Shown: piece by piece, positions 47,404 to 58,424 of the stretch | Position numbering within the stretch: position 1 is the stretch's first letter | Layout of the letters: every line of letters starts with the position of its first letter | Assembly (NCBI GenBank): GCA_001510575.1 | Contig: LNGK01000010.1 | Span: 1,425,825 to 1,489,824 of the forward strand | Length of the DNA: 64,000 nucleotides | Source: Knoxdaviesia capensis | Lineage: Eukaryota; Ascomycota; Sordariomycetes; Microascales; Gondwanamycetaceae | Direction: 5' to 3' | Position numbers and translations under genes: made by a program | The notes under the pieces: model-generated | Told to the model about the DNA's origin: nothing | What the model saw: only the letters and a program-made list of their open reading frames with translations | Databases searched by the model: none

Positions 47404-47704
47404 CCGCGGGTGCTCACAGGGCGGCGGCCGTCAATCACGGGAGGACACATTGCACACCACTCACGCGGACAACCAGAACAGTCACACTCCATTGCAAGTT
47501 ACAAGTTAATAGCCAAGATTGCTTGACCCAGAATGGTTGCACAAAGTCGGTGAGGGGAGTGTCAAAGATTCTCTCCCACGACAATACACTCTTCTCTCTG
47601 TTGAATAAATAGGGGCAGGCCAATTCCTTCCCACTCTCGGCCATCTCCGGAAAGAGCCCTTTGTTAGTCGCCCTTCAAGATCAGGCAGAGTCAAGGCCAG
47701 GGGT

Positions 47705-47750
47705 TTTTTTTTTTTTTTTTTNNNGGGGGGGGGGGGGGGGGGGGGGGGGG
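47705..47750. other. assembly gap flanked by T17 and G26 runs
   Basis: A run of 17 T (47705-47721) is followed by three N (47722-47724) and then 26 G (47725-47750). The Ns mark an unresolved join. The abrupt switch from poly-T to poly-G suggests a sequencing or assembly artefact, or a hard-to-read homopolymer junction, so the real length is unknown. Confidence 0.97.
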
Positions 47751-50635
47751 AACTCCAGCAACCATGACCCTAGAAAGGTTAGAGCCTGAACGAACGAAAG
47801 GAAGAACAGAAAAAGGAAAGGAAGAAGAAGAAGAAGAATCTTTTGTGGTCTTGCGGGACTGTTAGTCCACACTCTAGTTCCACTCCCGCGTCCTTCTTTC
47901 TTCTGCTTCCTCGGCCATTCCAAACAAGCTTTGTGGGAGGGAAAGAGGAGCGAAAAACTCCAGGCCGTGTCAGAATATTATTTGACTTCGGGAGCCTCGA
48001 ACAACCGGCGTCAAGTCTAAGGAAGCCAAAAGCCGGTTAGTTGATGGCATCCCAAAAACTCCTAAAAAAATATACACATACCAAGAAGCGAATATGCAAT
48101 GGGCTAAAAGACAAACCAATCCCAAACAAGTAAAACAATCACAGAAAGTTAGCTGAGAGGAGAATGGCCAAAAACGGCTGCTACTCAATGCACACTCACT
48201 AGCATTTGAGAAGAAGATCTCAACTCTGGTGCCTCTCCCTATCTCTTTCGTTCCCCGAGGGAATGCGATGCCATAGACTTACTTCTCTCCAAGTTCAAGC
48301 TGTCTGTCAGACTAACACCCTGATATACATCAACAGAGCCGGAACTGGAAATGTCTTCAGCCCTGCACTTATTGCCGTATATTTCTATCAAGCCGTGAGG
48401 ATAGCAACCAGAGTGCTTTTCTAACTGCACGGCGTGAAAGGGGGGACGGCACATCGTCAAGGGATACCTAGACCTGATTTCCACCACCACCACCATACCC
48501 ACCCTCCATATTCGTGCATATGCGTGCATATGGCCCCATTCGCAGTTCCCAGTCCCACCCACCCACCCGGCCCTCAACAACCCCGAGACTCCTCCTCCCC
48601 CTATCTGGCCTTCCGTTTTCTCACACATGCATCACACGTGGCAGCTGCACGCCGAGCGTGCGTGGTGTTTCCGCTTGTCCAGCACCGCAGGCCCAGGCCA
48701 GGCCTAATGCAGCCAAGTGGCGTGCATACATGTGAGTGAGAGTGTGATTCGGACAAAAAAAGGCAAGCGTTGCAGCCCCCATGTCCCAGAAACTTTCCCC
48801 CCGCTGTTGGTGGTCGCTCGGGTTTCCTCCGGCGATGTGATGTCCGGAAACTGGCATGTGAAAGCTGAAGCCGACAGTCCGGAGAGAGAGAGAGAGAGAG
48901 ATAGGCTTTTGCATGCCGAGCTTCCTACACTTAATCTCCCATACTTGCCGAAAAACCACAAAAAACACAACACGCAGCACAGAAAACCGTGAGGCTGGAG
49001 GAGCAACTCAGGGAAGGATTTGGCTGTTCAAGAGAGAATAGATAGGAGTTGCGCGCGCAATTTTCTGCAGATTCCATCGGGACGACATCCTGCATGACCT
49101 CCCTACCGAGCTGAGGGGCCCACCCCCCACCACGGAATATCTGCTGTCCCAACCGCACCGCAAAATGTCCAGCACCGTGACTTCATGCTGCACTGAGGGT
49201 CTTCGGTCTGTTCCCACCGCCCGCTAGGAAGCCCTCTGTGGTGGGCCTCCTCGTCGTCTTTTCGACAGAACCCACCCGGACACAGGGGAACAGAAGGGCT
49301 TATCTGGAGTGAGGGCTTCCTATCCGGCTCTCGCTGCTGTCGGTCCCTCTCCCTCGCTTTTCTTTGTTACAGGTATCTGCTTGGCTCGAGCGTGTCATGT
49401 GCATGTCTCCCTGGGTCTCTCGACGCAATCACTCGTCGTTGTCGTCGTCCACACAATGCTGAAGGGATGTCGTTCGACCCCAACGTCCAGGTCGCAGCAG
49501 CCCGCCACAGCCATCTGTGAGAAAAGGAAACCCCAGGAGTCCAGACACTTCTCCAGCGGTGGTTCTGGCGCGCCAGTCAAGCAACATGCCGCGACCATCT
49601 CCTTTTTTTCTTTTTTCTTTTTAAAGGTCTCTGGCTTGATTTGCCGCCGCCGCGCCCCCCTCCTTCCCCGATCTCAACATAGTGCACAGCGCCGGCGCAA
49701 GAAATCCGTTCGGTTAGCAACAGAAGCAGTGCGGGAAAAAAAAAATATGGCTGTCAAAATAAATAAAAAAGAGCTCACGGCCGCTCCGAGCGCCCTAAAA
49801 GTTCCTTCTCTCGTCTTATTTCCTTTTAGGGGAGCGCGGCACGGGAAATCCCCCCGGGTAGTCTCGCCTGTTGGATTTTTGCTGTTTGCCGGGCCTACAA
49901 AGTCCTCCTCCTCCCCTCGCTACATGCTCGAACAAAGGCCGCATTGCAGGTGTCCCCAACCCTAACCAAACCGGAGCTCCTAACCCTAGAGTCTATTCAC
50001 GTGATACACACCTCGTGCGCAGATTCAAACCCTAGCCCTAGTGGACGCCGTCTCTTCAAGACGCCAACGCGCCCGACTGGCTTCCGGCTCACAGACACTC
50101 CACGGACACTTCATGTGTGCGTTTTCGCACTCTTGATTCAACCTCGAGCACATATATCTGCGCACAAGCACCCTCCGTGCTCTCGCACTAGTCGGCTCTT
50201 TGACCGCCTCGACGTCGTTCTCCAAGCAAGTCACACCGTCTTGGTCGGCGGTGCCCTTTTTTTTCTTTGTTTTTTTCCTGCCGTTCATCATCGACTAATC
50301 GCAATGCACGCCCAGCAACACCTCCCACGAATTGGCCCTCGGGATCTGCTGGGCGATGTGCGGGCCAATATACATGCCACTGGTGCGAAATAGCGCGTGT
50401 TGTCGTGGGGAGCTCAGGCGCATGGTCAAGTCGCTGTGCAGTGTCTGTGTGAACATTCTTGCTTGAGTTCGGCTGGCCTGGTTCCGTGGCGTATTGGATA
50501 CGGGCATTGCACGCAGTACTGACACATTGGTTGAGAGAGAATCAACGTCGAGTAGAAAAAGAGATATGTAGATGCAGTAGGGCCCTGATGCGGGGAGGTC
50601 TGGGAGCAGCTTGCGAAGTGAGACCATCCGGAGTG

Positions 50636-50661
50636 CACACACACACACACACACACACACA
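50636..50661 (+). repeat. CA dinucleotide microsatellite
   Basis: About thirteen CA units lie in the gene-poor region, just before the GC-richer segment starting near 50757. Confidence 0.95.
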
Positions 50662-50756
50662 GTCTGTGCATCTTCTGGCTCATCACATCTCTAAAGGTAA
50701 TGGGTTGGGTTACAACAGTCCAGCAGCGAAGACTGTCAAAGCTGTCAGGAACCTCT

Positions 50757-51350
50757 TAAGTGCCCTCCATTTCCCGGCTACCATAACTGTGGCCTCCAAA
50801 GCAGGCGGCGTGCGGGAGCCCCGGAATGTCCTTCCACTTCTCCGGGTGCACGGTGTCCACTCGCTGGGTGCCCCCCGGGGCCGGCAGCCACCCGTGTTTT
50901 CTTATCAATAGTCAATCGACGCCCGCTTCTTGTCAGTAGTGCGTCCAATACCCGCTGATGAGTGCGGCAGCGGCCCAGGTGTAATCGCGGGGCGAGAACA
51001 GCCCACGAACCGAGCCATCGCAGTCGTGCAGAGCTGGGGGCAGCGAGCATATCCAGCACCAGTGCCCACATCCCCTTCGATTTCCGGAAGACCCTCACGT
51101 CCGCGGATGGCTACCAGACATCCGGCCAGCCCATCGCCGCGACATGGTCCTGCTTCAGACCGGTCTCAACCCGGCTGTGACTACCAGTGAGAGCATCCGA
51201 TCGACGCCACTCTCACGGGCGCAGGGAACCCAGGCAGGCGGTACACCGGGAATCACCAGCTGGAGAGGAACAGGAGTCGCGGCAGAGAGCTGGTGGGGCA
51301 GGGTCTGCCCCGGAAGCTGTCATCGGTGGGTGCGTTACGGTGGACTTGCC
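50757..51350 (-). pseudogene. possible decayed coding sequence, unidentified
   Basis: On the minus strand, protein-like stretches appear in more than one frame, each broken by a stop: VIPGVPPAWVPCARESGVD (about 51260-51190), LVAIRGREGLPEIEGDV (about 51120-51070), GLFSPRDYTWAAAALISG (about 51010-50950) and TQRVDTVHPEKWKDIPGLPH followed by FGGHSYG, up to a stop at 50757. The GHSYG piece fits a G-x-S-x-G serine-hydrolase elbow, but this is weak. I could not join them into one gene using clean splice sites, so either frameshifts have broken an old gene or the pattern is chance in GC-rich DNA. I do not recognise a family. Confidence 0.22.
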
Positions 51351-52274
51351 GGCAGCGGCGATGGCGCGGACACTGAGGGATGTCTTCGACACCAGTTCCG
51401 TTGCCACTCCCCAGATCACAACCCCAGAGAAGTATCACGCATGGCGTTGTCCTGTGCGGCAAAGCGTCAGTGATTCAGTAGATAAGAGGCAGATATACGA
51501 AGCAGATACTAGGATCTCGACTGCCCTCCGAACTCACGACAGTCTAACATCATATCCTTCGCACGTGGTTGTATTGGGACAGACGCGTATATCAAGCATC
51601 GCCGTATCGCGGGACTCTCGTCACTTTGGCCTGCTGATTTGCCCCAGAACTCTTTGATGTCGGTGCTGTAGTCATAGTAACGCCGTGTCAGTTCCCGTGG
51701 TCAAAGGTTGGCCAGTCAGATCGGGAGAGGGCGGTGGTGTTGTCTGCTCGTTCAAAAGTCTTCCGTTGGTGATACGCGGCGGAGCATGTCTGTTTCACGG
51801 CGCATCTATGGCCAAGTTTGAGTTCAGCCTTGTGCCGGACGGGTGGCCCGAGACTCAAGCCCTCCTCGGTTGACTGTGGGAGAATCAATTCTCCGTTCGT
51901 GACTATAGCAGAGTGGAAAGGGCAACTCGCCAAGGACCAGCCATCCAACCACGCCTCAGACCTCTTCGTTGTCCCACCGCAAGGACAAAAATACGCGAAG
52001 CTAACTTCATGCCATTCTTATACGCTATCAGTAGAAAAAGGGATCGTCTTCCAAATGATTGAAATTAACTAACGATGATACTCTTCGATACATAGTAGTT
52101 GGGAAGATGGAGAGCTATGGGTTGAATATCTAATAGACGGATGAGATAAGCATTTCCGTAGACTCAACTAACATATACACTCACATGGTTAGTAGGAGAA
52201 GCCAAACCGCATAGGGGCAAGGAATAGGGGAACAATTGACTAGTGCCTGAGAGAGTGACAAAGAGTATCGCCAG

Positions 52275-52286
52275 CCCTAACCCTAA
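52275..52286 (-). repeat. two tandem telomere-like hexamers (CCCTAA)2
   Basis: Two exact head-to-tail CCCTAA units lie in the gene-poor region. A third single unit is at 52473-52478. This is too short for an internal telomere array. Confidence 0.85.
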
Positions 52287-54890
52287 CACCCCATATATAT
52301 ATTCGCTGCCACGACTGACGATGAAGTAGCGATCCTGGAGAGGGGGAATTGAAGAGGTCGTACGTACAGCCTATCAAGCACATACGTTATGAGACTGGAC
52401 GCACGGAGTAGAGTGTATCTGCATTGGTAACTCCGGCCGCCTTTGAAGGCTCTACCAAACCGCCCAACCCAACCCTAAACACTTCGCCTTTCTCTATCTC
52501 CGTAGAGATACACGCGGGACGCACACACCAAAGAGAGGAGGGACTTAGGCGTGACAAGTCAGAGATCTTCTTCTCCCTCTTTACTTTCGACAGGAACCAT
52601 GGCTGCATGGCACCGACATACACATACTAGTGCTCGCCAAGCAATCCCCATGGAGACTCCTGGGACTATGGATAGTCGAGGTGTGAGGGAGTGAGTGGAG
52701 CAGAGCGTGAGATGGAGCGCCTCGATTGATACAGGGATCCCGGAGATATTCTTCGTTGGAAGCATTTGCATGCCCGGGAACTTTTCTGTGTGATGTGCAC
52801 CGTTGGTTCGGTGTAGCACGCCGATGGGGAGGAATCGGGTACCGGCGTGACCGGGGGGCCCAAACATGGCTGAATCGCGGGGATATGTGCTGTTAGCACA
52901 CACATGGCCGTAACCGGGCTGGCTGACGATAATACAGACAGACACAAAGCCACGTTTGCTTGTGTTATGCCCAGATACGGAGAGATGCAGGTTAATCGTC
53001 CGTCTCACCGCGGCGTGGCCCAGGCAGCACCAGAAAGCGCCGCCAGACTAGGTCGAGCCCAGCGAGCATCATCTTCCAAGACAGTCTCTCAGACGCCACA
53101 GCCCTACAATCAGGATAAGGAAGGAAGTTAACTATCATCAGTACATATTGGAAACTGACGTGGCGCTGTTCACGAGGATGCAGTGGTAGAAATGGAAGCA
53201 GGCACCAGAAGGTCCCCAATATGTTGTCGTGGCAGTGCATGTGTTTCCTTCCAGCCGCCCCGTCAGATCGCGATCTCTGGCATCGAACGCTCTTTGACAA
53301 CGGTTTGCGATTTTCCTAAACGGTTTAGCTGCAGAGCTCTTGGGAGTGGCGGTTCGCCGGGACCAATCCAAATCCATGATCGATGCAGGTCGAGCGGGTG
53401 TCATCGTGGGAAATGATATTTTTTTCTTGTCGGTCCTCTGACTACCATCGGCGATGGACCCCCGACATCTTGGGGTATTTTACTGGCTGTCCAACTGTGA
53501 CTTTTGCTCTTCTGCGTTCTTTGGGCATTCTTCATTCAGAAAGATGGGATGGCCGGTTTGTGGCTGAGCGGTGGTGGAGACGGGACGACAGATTGGGGGG
53601 GTGTGTTTAGCAAGCAGAGCAGGGTGAAAAAGGGAAAAAAAGGGTCCCCACACTGAAGGCAACACATAACGCGAGAAAAACGAGGCCGGCGCTGCATAAT
53701 TTAAACAGCTGTTGTGCTACGACCGTAAGATGGAGGAATTCAAACGCGATCGACTCCGGCTGGGATGCGCAGGGTAGTTGATCTTCAGCGTGACCCCAAC
53801 GCAGCAGAGATCACAACAGACAAATCCAACCTGAAGTCTCCTGGGGGGTTGCCACAGGGTCTTTGGGGGATTATTCCAAAGCCCCCCAAATTTCAAGAGA
53901 AATGCGAAGACATCCGTTTCCGCGATCGTGAGGAGGGCACAGCACCTGGGCTGGGAAGGCATCTATGGAACAGGGACCGGCCGGTGGTGATTGGCTGGCG
54001 CAGAGGTTGCTTGAAAGGGGTAAGCAGCGAGAACAGAATAAAAAAGCAGGGAAATAGAAAAAAAAAGAGAAAAAAAAGAAGAAAAAAAAAAGATGCCACA
54101 CATGCCGATGCCCGTCTGCTGCTTCCAATCTGCCGCCTCGTCAAAGGTGACACGAGTGGCGAAGCTGCCAGAAGCGAGACAGAAGTGCAAAAAGTCAGAC
54201 ATCACCAGATATTAATTGGACATTCGCACCTTCCTGTTCCGTGGCAAGCGTATTGATAGAGAGATTTGGAATGATACCCGCAGGAATACTTGCGACGGAC
54301 AGTGTTACCCAAGTCTGAAGGCAAAAGAGCCAGTCGAGGCCGTGCTGATGAACAGGGCCAACCCCATTCCAAGGCGACGGGGATATGATACACAGTGAAG
54401 CGAGCGTGCTATTTCCGGAACTCAATTTACGGCTTTACAACAATCCCTAGCACGTAGGGCTACTATCATTTCGGACGAAATAACGGTGCATCGGTCCACT
54501 GTTCTACGCGTTAGCAGTGCAACTCCAGTTTCGCCGCCATGGGAATAGCATCACCATGGAAAGAGGGCTTTCCCCCGAGAGGTGAAGTACACTTCGTCCA
54601 GCCACAGTCACCGAGTATCAGTAAAAGGCACCCACCAACCGAAGAAATACTTTCAGAACCGTCAGCAGCAGCGAGAATCAATTTGTGGCGCCGCAATAAC
54701 CAAGAAGCACTCACAGAAGCACACAGAAGCACAGCCCTAAACAAAGCAACGCCGAAGCTAATGCACACCCGAGCGGGGGCCATTTTAGAACGGGGTGGTT
54801 CCTGGCGCTACCTCGAGGTTAATTCGGCGGTCGAGGGCATTTTTATGTCCGGTGTGCGTGTCCATTACAAACATCGAGGCCGGCTGGCCG

Positions 54891-54893
<3 letters not shown>

Positions 54894-54925
<32 letters not shown>
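54894..54925 (+). repeat. GT dinucleotide microsatellite
   Basis: Sixteen GT units lie about 1.1 kb upstream of the GPI-protein gene and 50 bp before an ACTGTACAGT palindrome. Confidence 0.95.
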
Positions 54926-54927
<2 letters not shown>

Positions 54928-55454
54928 TACAAACAAGTCGTCGCAGGAAGAAGTACTCGTACCTGTACTGTAGAGAACTGTACAGTAGAGTAGTATCACC
55001 ACGTAACCCGTGACTGCCCCAAGTCAATCCCAACGGGGCGGCACACTCACACTCGTAAAAGTGCACATTCAGGAACGGGTGCATTTCGTGTCCTCGCCGG
55101 TTCCTTCCCCAATGAAAATTCAGTTGTCCTCGCGGCTCTCCTGCTGACTGTATTTGTCACACAGATGCCGCTCCTTCCTTGCCTGCTACCTAAAACCCCG
55201 GCACCCTTACCGGTGGTCTACAGGATCTGAGTAACGCGCTGAACTGTACTGTACTGGGTTTCGTTTCCCTCCCTCTGCTCTGTTACAGATGCCCTGTGTT
55301 ACACTTTCCAGGCACGCACCCCACTGGCACATTCCAGCAGCGTCCCCTGAACAATAGACCGCCGGCGTCTTCGTCGCACTTTCTTAGAAGGGCTTGCCCA
55401 CTGAACAATTGCAAGGCTTCTTCCAATTGGGCGGACAGCCCCACCAGCCAATCT

Positions 55455-55680
55455 TAAACGCACCCCCCCTTCCTGCTCAATGCCTTCCTTCCTTCCTTCC
55501 TTCCTCTCCCCCTTTGCGCTCTGCTTGCCTATTCCAATCCCGCTTCTTTTTGGGAGGGGGGGTGTCTTTTGCTTCTTCTTCCTCGTTTCCTTCTCTTCCC
55601 TCTTTTTTCCTCTCTTCTCTTTCTTTTTCCTCTCCTTCTCACTCTCCATCACGACATTCCACTCCATTCGGCACATTCAG
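55455..55680 (+). promoter_or_regulatory. CT-rich leader/promoter of the GPI-protein gene
   Basis: This segment is strongly pyrimidine-rich on the coding strand, including TTCC repeats (55486-55505) and long T/C runs to 55680. CT-rich blocks upstream of start sites mark highly expressed genes in filamentous fungi. The start codon is about 370 bp further on. The function is inferred. Confidence 0.5.
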
Positions 55681-56046
55681 CCTAGTCTCTCCTTTTGAAA
55701 ATACTTTGGATATCTCCACAGCTTCTTGTCACTCCTTCACTTCATTTTTTGTATCTTTTGTTTTTATATTAGTCGTTCCTTTCCCCCTCCAGCATCCTTC
55801 GATCTTGAATCCCAAGTTGTATACATCTCCGTTACATATATCTCCGGTTTCGCCTTGCCCTTTTTATAGATCGTTGGTTGCTTTTCATCCAGTGTGTCTT
55901 CTATTTCTTGTCTCTCTCTTGGAAACTCTTCTTGCCTTCTTCTTTTCTTGGTTCTGTCGCGTTTCTTCTCGTCTTTTGAAATTAAATATACATATAACAA
56001 AACCTACACACACACATCTCCCTCTCCCACAAACCATCCATCCAAC

Positions 56047-56906
56047 ATGAAGTTCTTCGCCTCTGCCGCTGCCTTCGTGGCTCTCGCTGCCTCGGTCCTC
56101 GCTCAGTCTACCGACCCTACCGATGGCTTCGACCCCATCTTCGCCCCTGCTTCCGGCGAGGAGCTCAAGGCCGGCACCACCTACGAGATCAAGTGGACTC
56201 CCGGCCCGTCCGAGTACGACGACGGCAAGATCAGCATCCAGCTCATGGCCGGCCCGTCGCCCGGTGGCCTCAACTTTGTGTCTGGCCCCCCGATTGCTTG
56301 TATGTCTTCTGTAGCCCTGCCGTTCTTGACCATCGACTCCCCCTTGCCTCCCCTCCCTCACCTTCCACCTACTATCTTCTAACCGTTATCTTGACTCTAG
56401 CCGGCCTCCCGAACACCGCTGGTAGCTTCAACTGGGACATCCCCTCCGATCTGGGCGCCGATGCCGTCTACGGCTTCAAGCTCTTCCTCGAGAGCGACCC
56501 CGATATCTTCCAGTTCTCGTTCCCCTTCAAGATCATCGGTGACGTGTCGAGCTCGTCTTCGTCGTCCGCTGCTTCGTCTTCAACCCTCGGATCTTCGTCC
56601 TCGTCCTCGTCTTCGTCCTCGTCCTCGTCCTCGTCCTCGGCCTCGTCTACCTCTGCCTCCGCCACTGCCACTGCCACCACCGCCGACTCGTCGACCACTC
56701 TGACCACCTCCATTGTGCCTACCGCCACCTCCACCGCTGACGACGATGACGCTGAGGCCATCACCATCACTACCACAGTTCCTATTCCGAGCGCTACCGG
56801 CGGCTCTGTTTCCGCCACCACCACCCAGCCCGGTGCCGGTGTCGTCCACACCGCTGCTCCTATTGCTCTGCTCGGTGGTCTGGCTCTCGCCGTCTTTGCC
56901 TTCTAA
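56047..56906 (+). CDS. secreted Ser/Thr-rich GPI-anchored protein with Kre9/Knh1-type N-terminal domain
   Basis: Exon 1 is 56047-56299 and exon 2 is 56401-56906 (donor GTATGT, acceptor CTCTAG), giving 252 residues. A classic signal peptide (MKFFASAAAFVALAASVLAQ) is cut near residue 19. Residues 20-130 form the beta-sandwich seen in fungal Ser/Thr-rich membrane-anchored proteins: IFAPASGEELKAGTTYEIKW, then NTAGSFNWDIPSDL and YGFKLFLESDP. A Ser-dominated stretch follows (about residues 130-175), then a Thr/Ala-rich part that should be heavily O-mannosylated. The C-terminus (AAPIALLGGLALAVFAF) is a hydrophobic GPI-attachment signal. It is expected at the cell surface or wall; the Kre9/Knh1 relatives affect beta-1,6-glucan. 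The CT-rich leader suggests strong expression. Confidence 0.88.
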
Positions 56907-58424
56907 GCATTGAAAATGTTCGACACTGACAAAAACACCATGGCCGCGCTATAGTCTTAACGACGACGCGACCTGCTTACGAATCACTATATATACTGAA
57001 AAAATGGTGGAAGTGTGAATCTTAATATCTTGTTTCTTTGGGAGGCGCGTGGTATCTCATATTTTTCTTTGTATATGTTCTGGCTATCAAGTCTTGCTCT
57101 TCTCTTTTTTGGTCTCATCTTGCTCTGCTGTGTACAGATATCTTGGCACGTTGGTTCATCATTGTTTGGTCTTTGGTTTTTCCATTGACTCCCTCGTAAT
57201 ACCTACATTTTTTGTGGTCATGTTTTCTGGGATCTGTGTCGCCTGTCTGTCGCCTTATTTTCCTTTTTCAGGGCGTGGGTTCGCCGGTGGCGCTGTTTTA
57301 CAATCCCAAAACGGTCAGCGATGCGACCTGTGTGCAGAGTGGACAGAACGTGCATGCTGTGTTGCACAGGACGCCACTAGCCGGGTTTTGACCGGATGTT
57401 GTGGCTAACCACAGATGGCAGTCTTCTTTTTGAGGGTTCGCTCATGACCACCCCCTCCTCCGTTTCGCCCTCCCCGCGTGTATGTGTCTCGGCGGTGACG
57501 AAGGTAAGCGACGCTGGCAGTGTCTGTGTGTGGCAACTCGAACGCGTTTGTCCTTTCTTGGGCGATGTGCTCGAGTTCCTCCCTCCAGATATAGTGCAAT
57601 CCTACGCGTTTGAGCTTGTTTCTTTTTTGCTGTCACTAGCGGCCACTGGCATGCAAACTCGCCCGGAACATTACCATACAGACCTTATTCTCATGCCGCG
57701 CAATGGATGCCAACTTCTTGCCCCCCGCATGCTGGTGAGACAATGCCTGTCAGTGCTATTCTCGTTTTTACCCTCCAAAGCGGGCTTTGCATGCGATGCG
57801 GTGCTGCCAGCCGCAAGCCTTGCATACAGATATGCAAGGGCGCGAGAAAAGCCAACGTTTGCCATGGCTCTCGTCTGATGATTGGGTGGGTGTGTGTGGA
57901 GGGCGCCATTCCGGTTTCTTAGGTACTGACTTTTTCTTCTTATCTCCCTCCCTGTGTCTGCCTGGAAACCTCACTCCCGGTTAACCCGGCTTGATCCACA
58001 GATCCGCCGGAATACGCCCACTTGGGGTGGTGATGTGGATGTGCTTGCGACCTAAAATCTTAGGTTATTTGGCTTTCAAATCATCGACCACAAAACACAA
58101 AAAACAAGAAGAAAAAAAGAGAGAACGACTCGAACATAAGAGATCCGGAGCGGACTTGGTTTGGCTCCTATTTCACGGCTGGCGTTTTGACTACCATCGA
58201 CAAAGCGAAGTTCTGGATCGTTTGATATTGATATCAACCCTAACATTCTAGACCTGCCCGCGTCGTACAACAAGCGAATAACAAACGAGAAACAAACGTA
58301 AATAAAACACTCGAAACTCATATCCAGGGTATTTGTGTCTTCAAATCATGACCATTCCTTACAAACCGAACCGATGTCCCAAAAAAAAAACCAAACAAAC
58401 AAAACAAACAAAAAGGGTATCTCG
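56907..58424. other. intergenic, convergent 3' ends of GPI protein and nitrate transporter
   Basis: This 1.5 kb stretch lies between convergent stop codons. The first 300 bp are T-rich, like a 3' UTR. A 160-codon frame at 57396-57878 has no recognisable domain, and both strands are open in part of it, so I do not call a gene. Confidence 0.5.

Larger units (their letters stand above)
42442..56046. other. 13.6 kb gene-poor region
   Basis: No credible intact gene was found between the YANK kinase and the GPI-protein gene, which diverge. Frames longer than 150 codons here have low-complexity or atypical composition and no motifs. The region holds several microsatellites, telomere-like hexamers (49960-49965, 52275-52286, 52473-52478), ACTGTACAGT palindromes (43645-43658, 54977-54986), an N gap at 47722-47724 and a GC-richer part (50757-51480) that may be decayed coding sequence. 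The left about 1 kb is purine-rich and probably the kinase promoter; the right about 600 bp is the leader of the GPI gene. Long non-coding RNAs or species-specific genes cannot be excluded. Confidence 0.55.

Noticed and set aside
46699..47526. 275-codon open frame in the gene-poor block
   Set aside because: It runs through low-complexity and TG-repeat sequence (Val/Cys repeats) and has no recognisable motif.
49309..49965. 218-codon open frame in the gene-poor block
   Set aside because: It crosses T-rich and A-rich runs giving Phe and Lys strings, without any domain or conserved pattern.
42442..56046. Transposon or RIP-mutated repeat filling the gene-poor block
   Set aside because: I saw no transposase, reverse transcriptase, terminal repeats or strong AT shift typical of RIP; a repeat search could still find old copies.
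57396..57878. 160-codon open frame 3' of the GPI gene
   Set aside because: It has no motif, and overlapping minus-strand frames of similar quality exist. RNA evidence would be needed.
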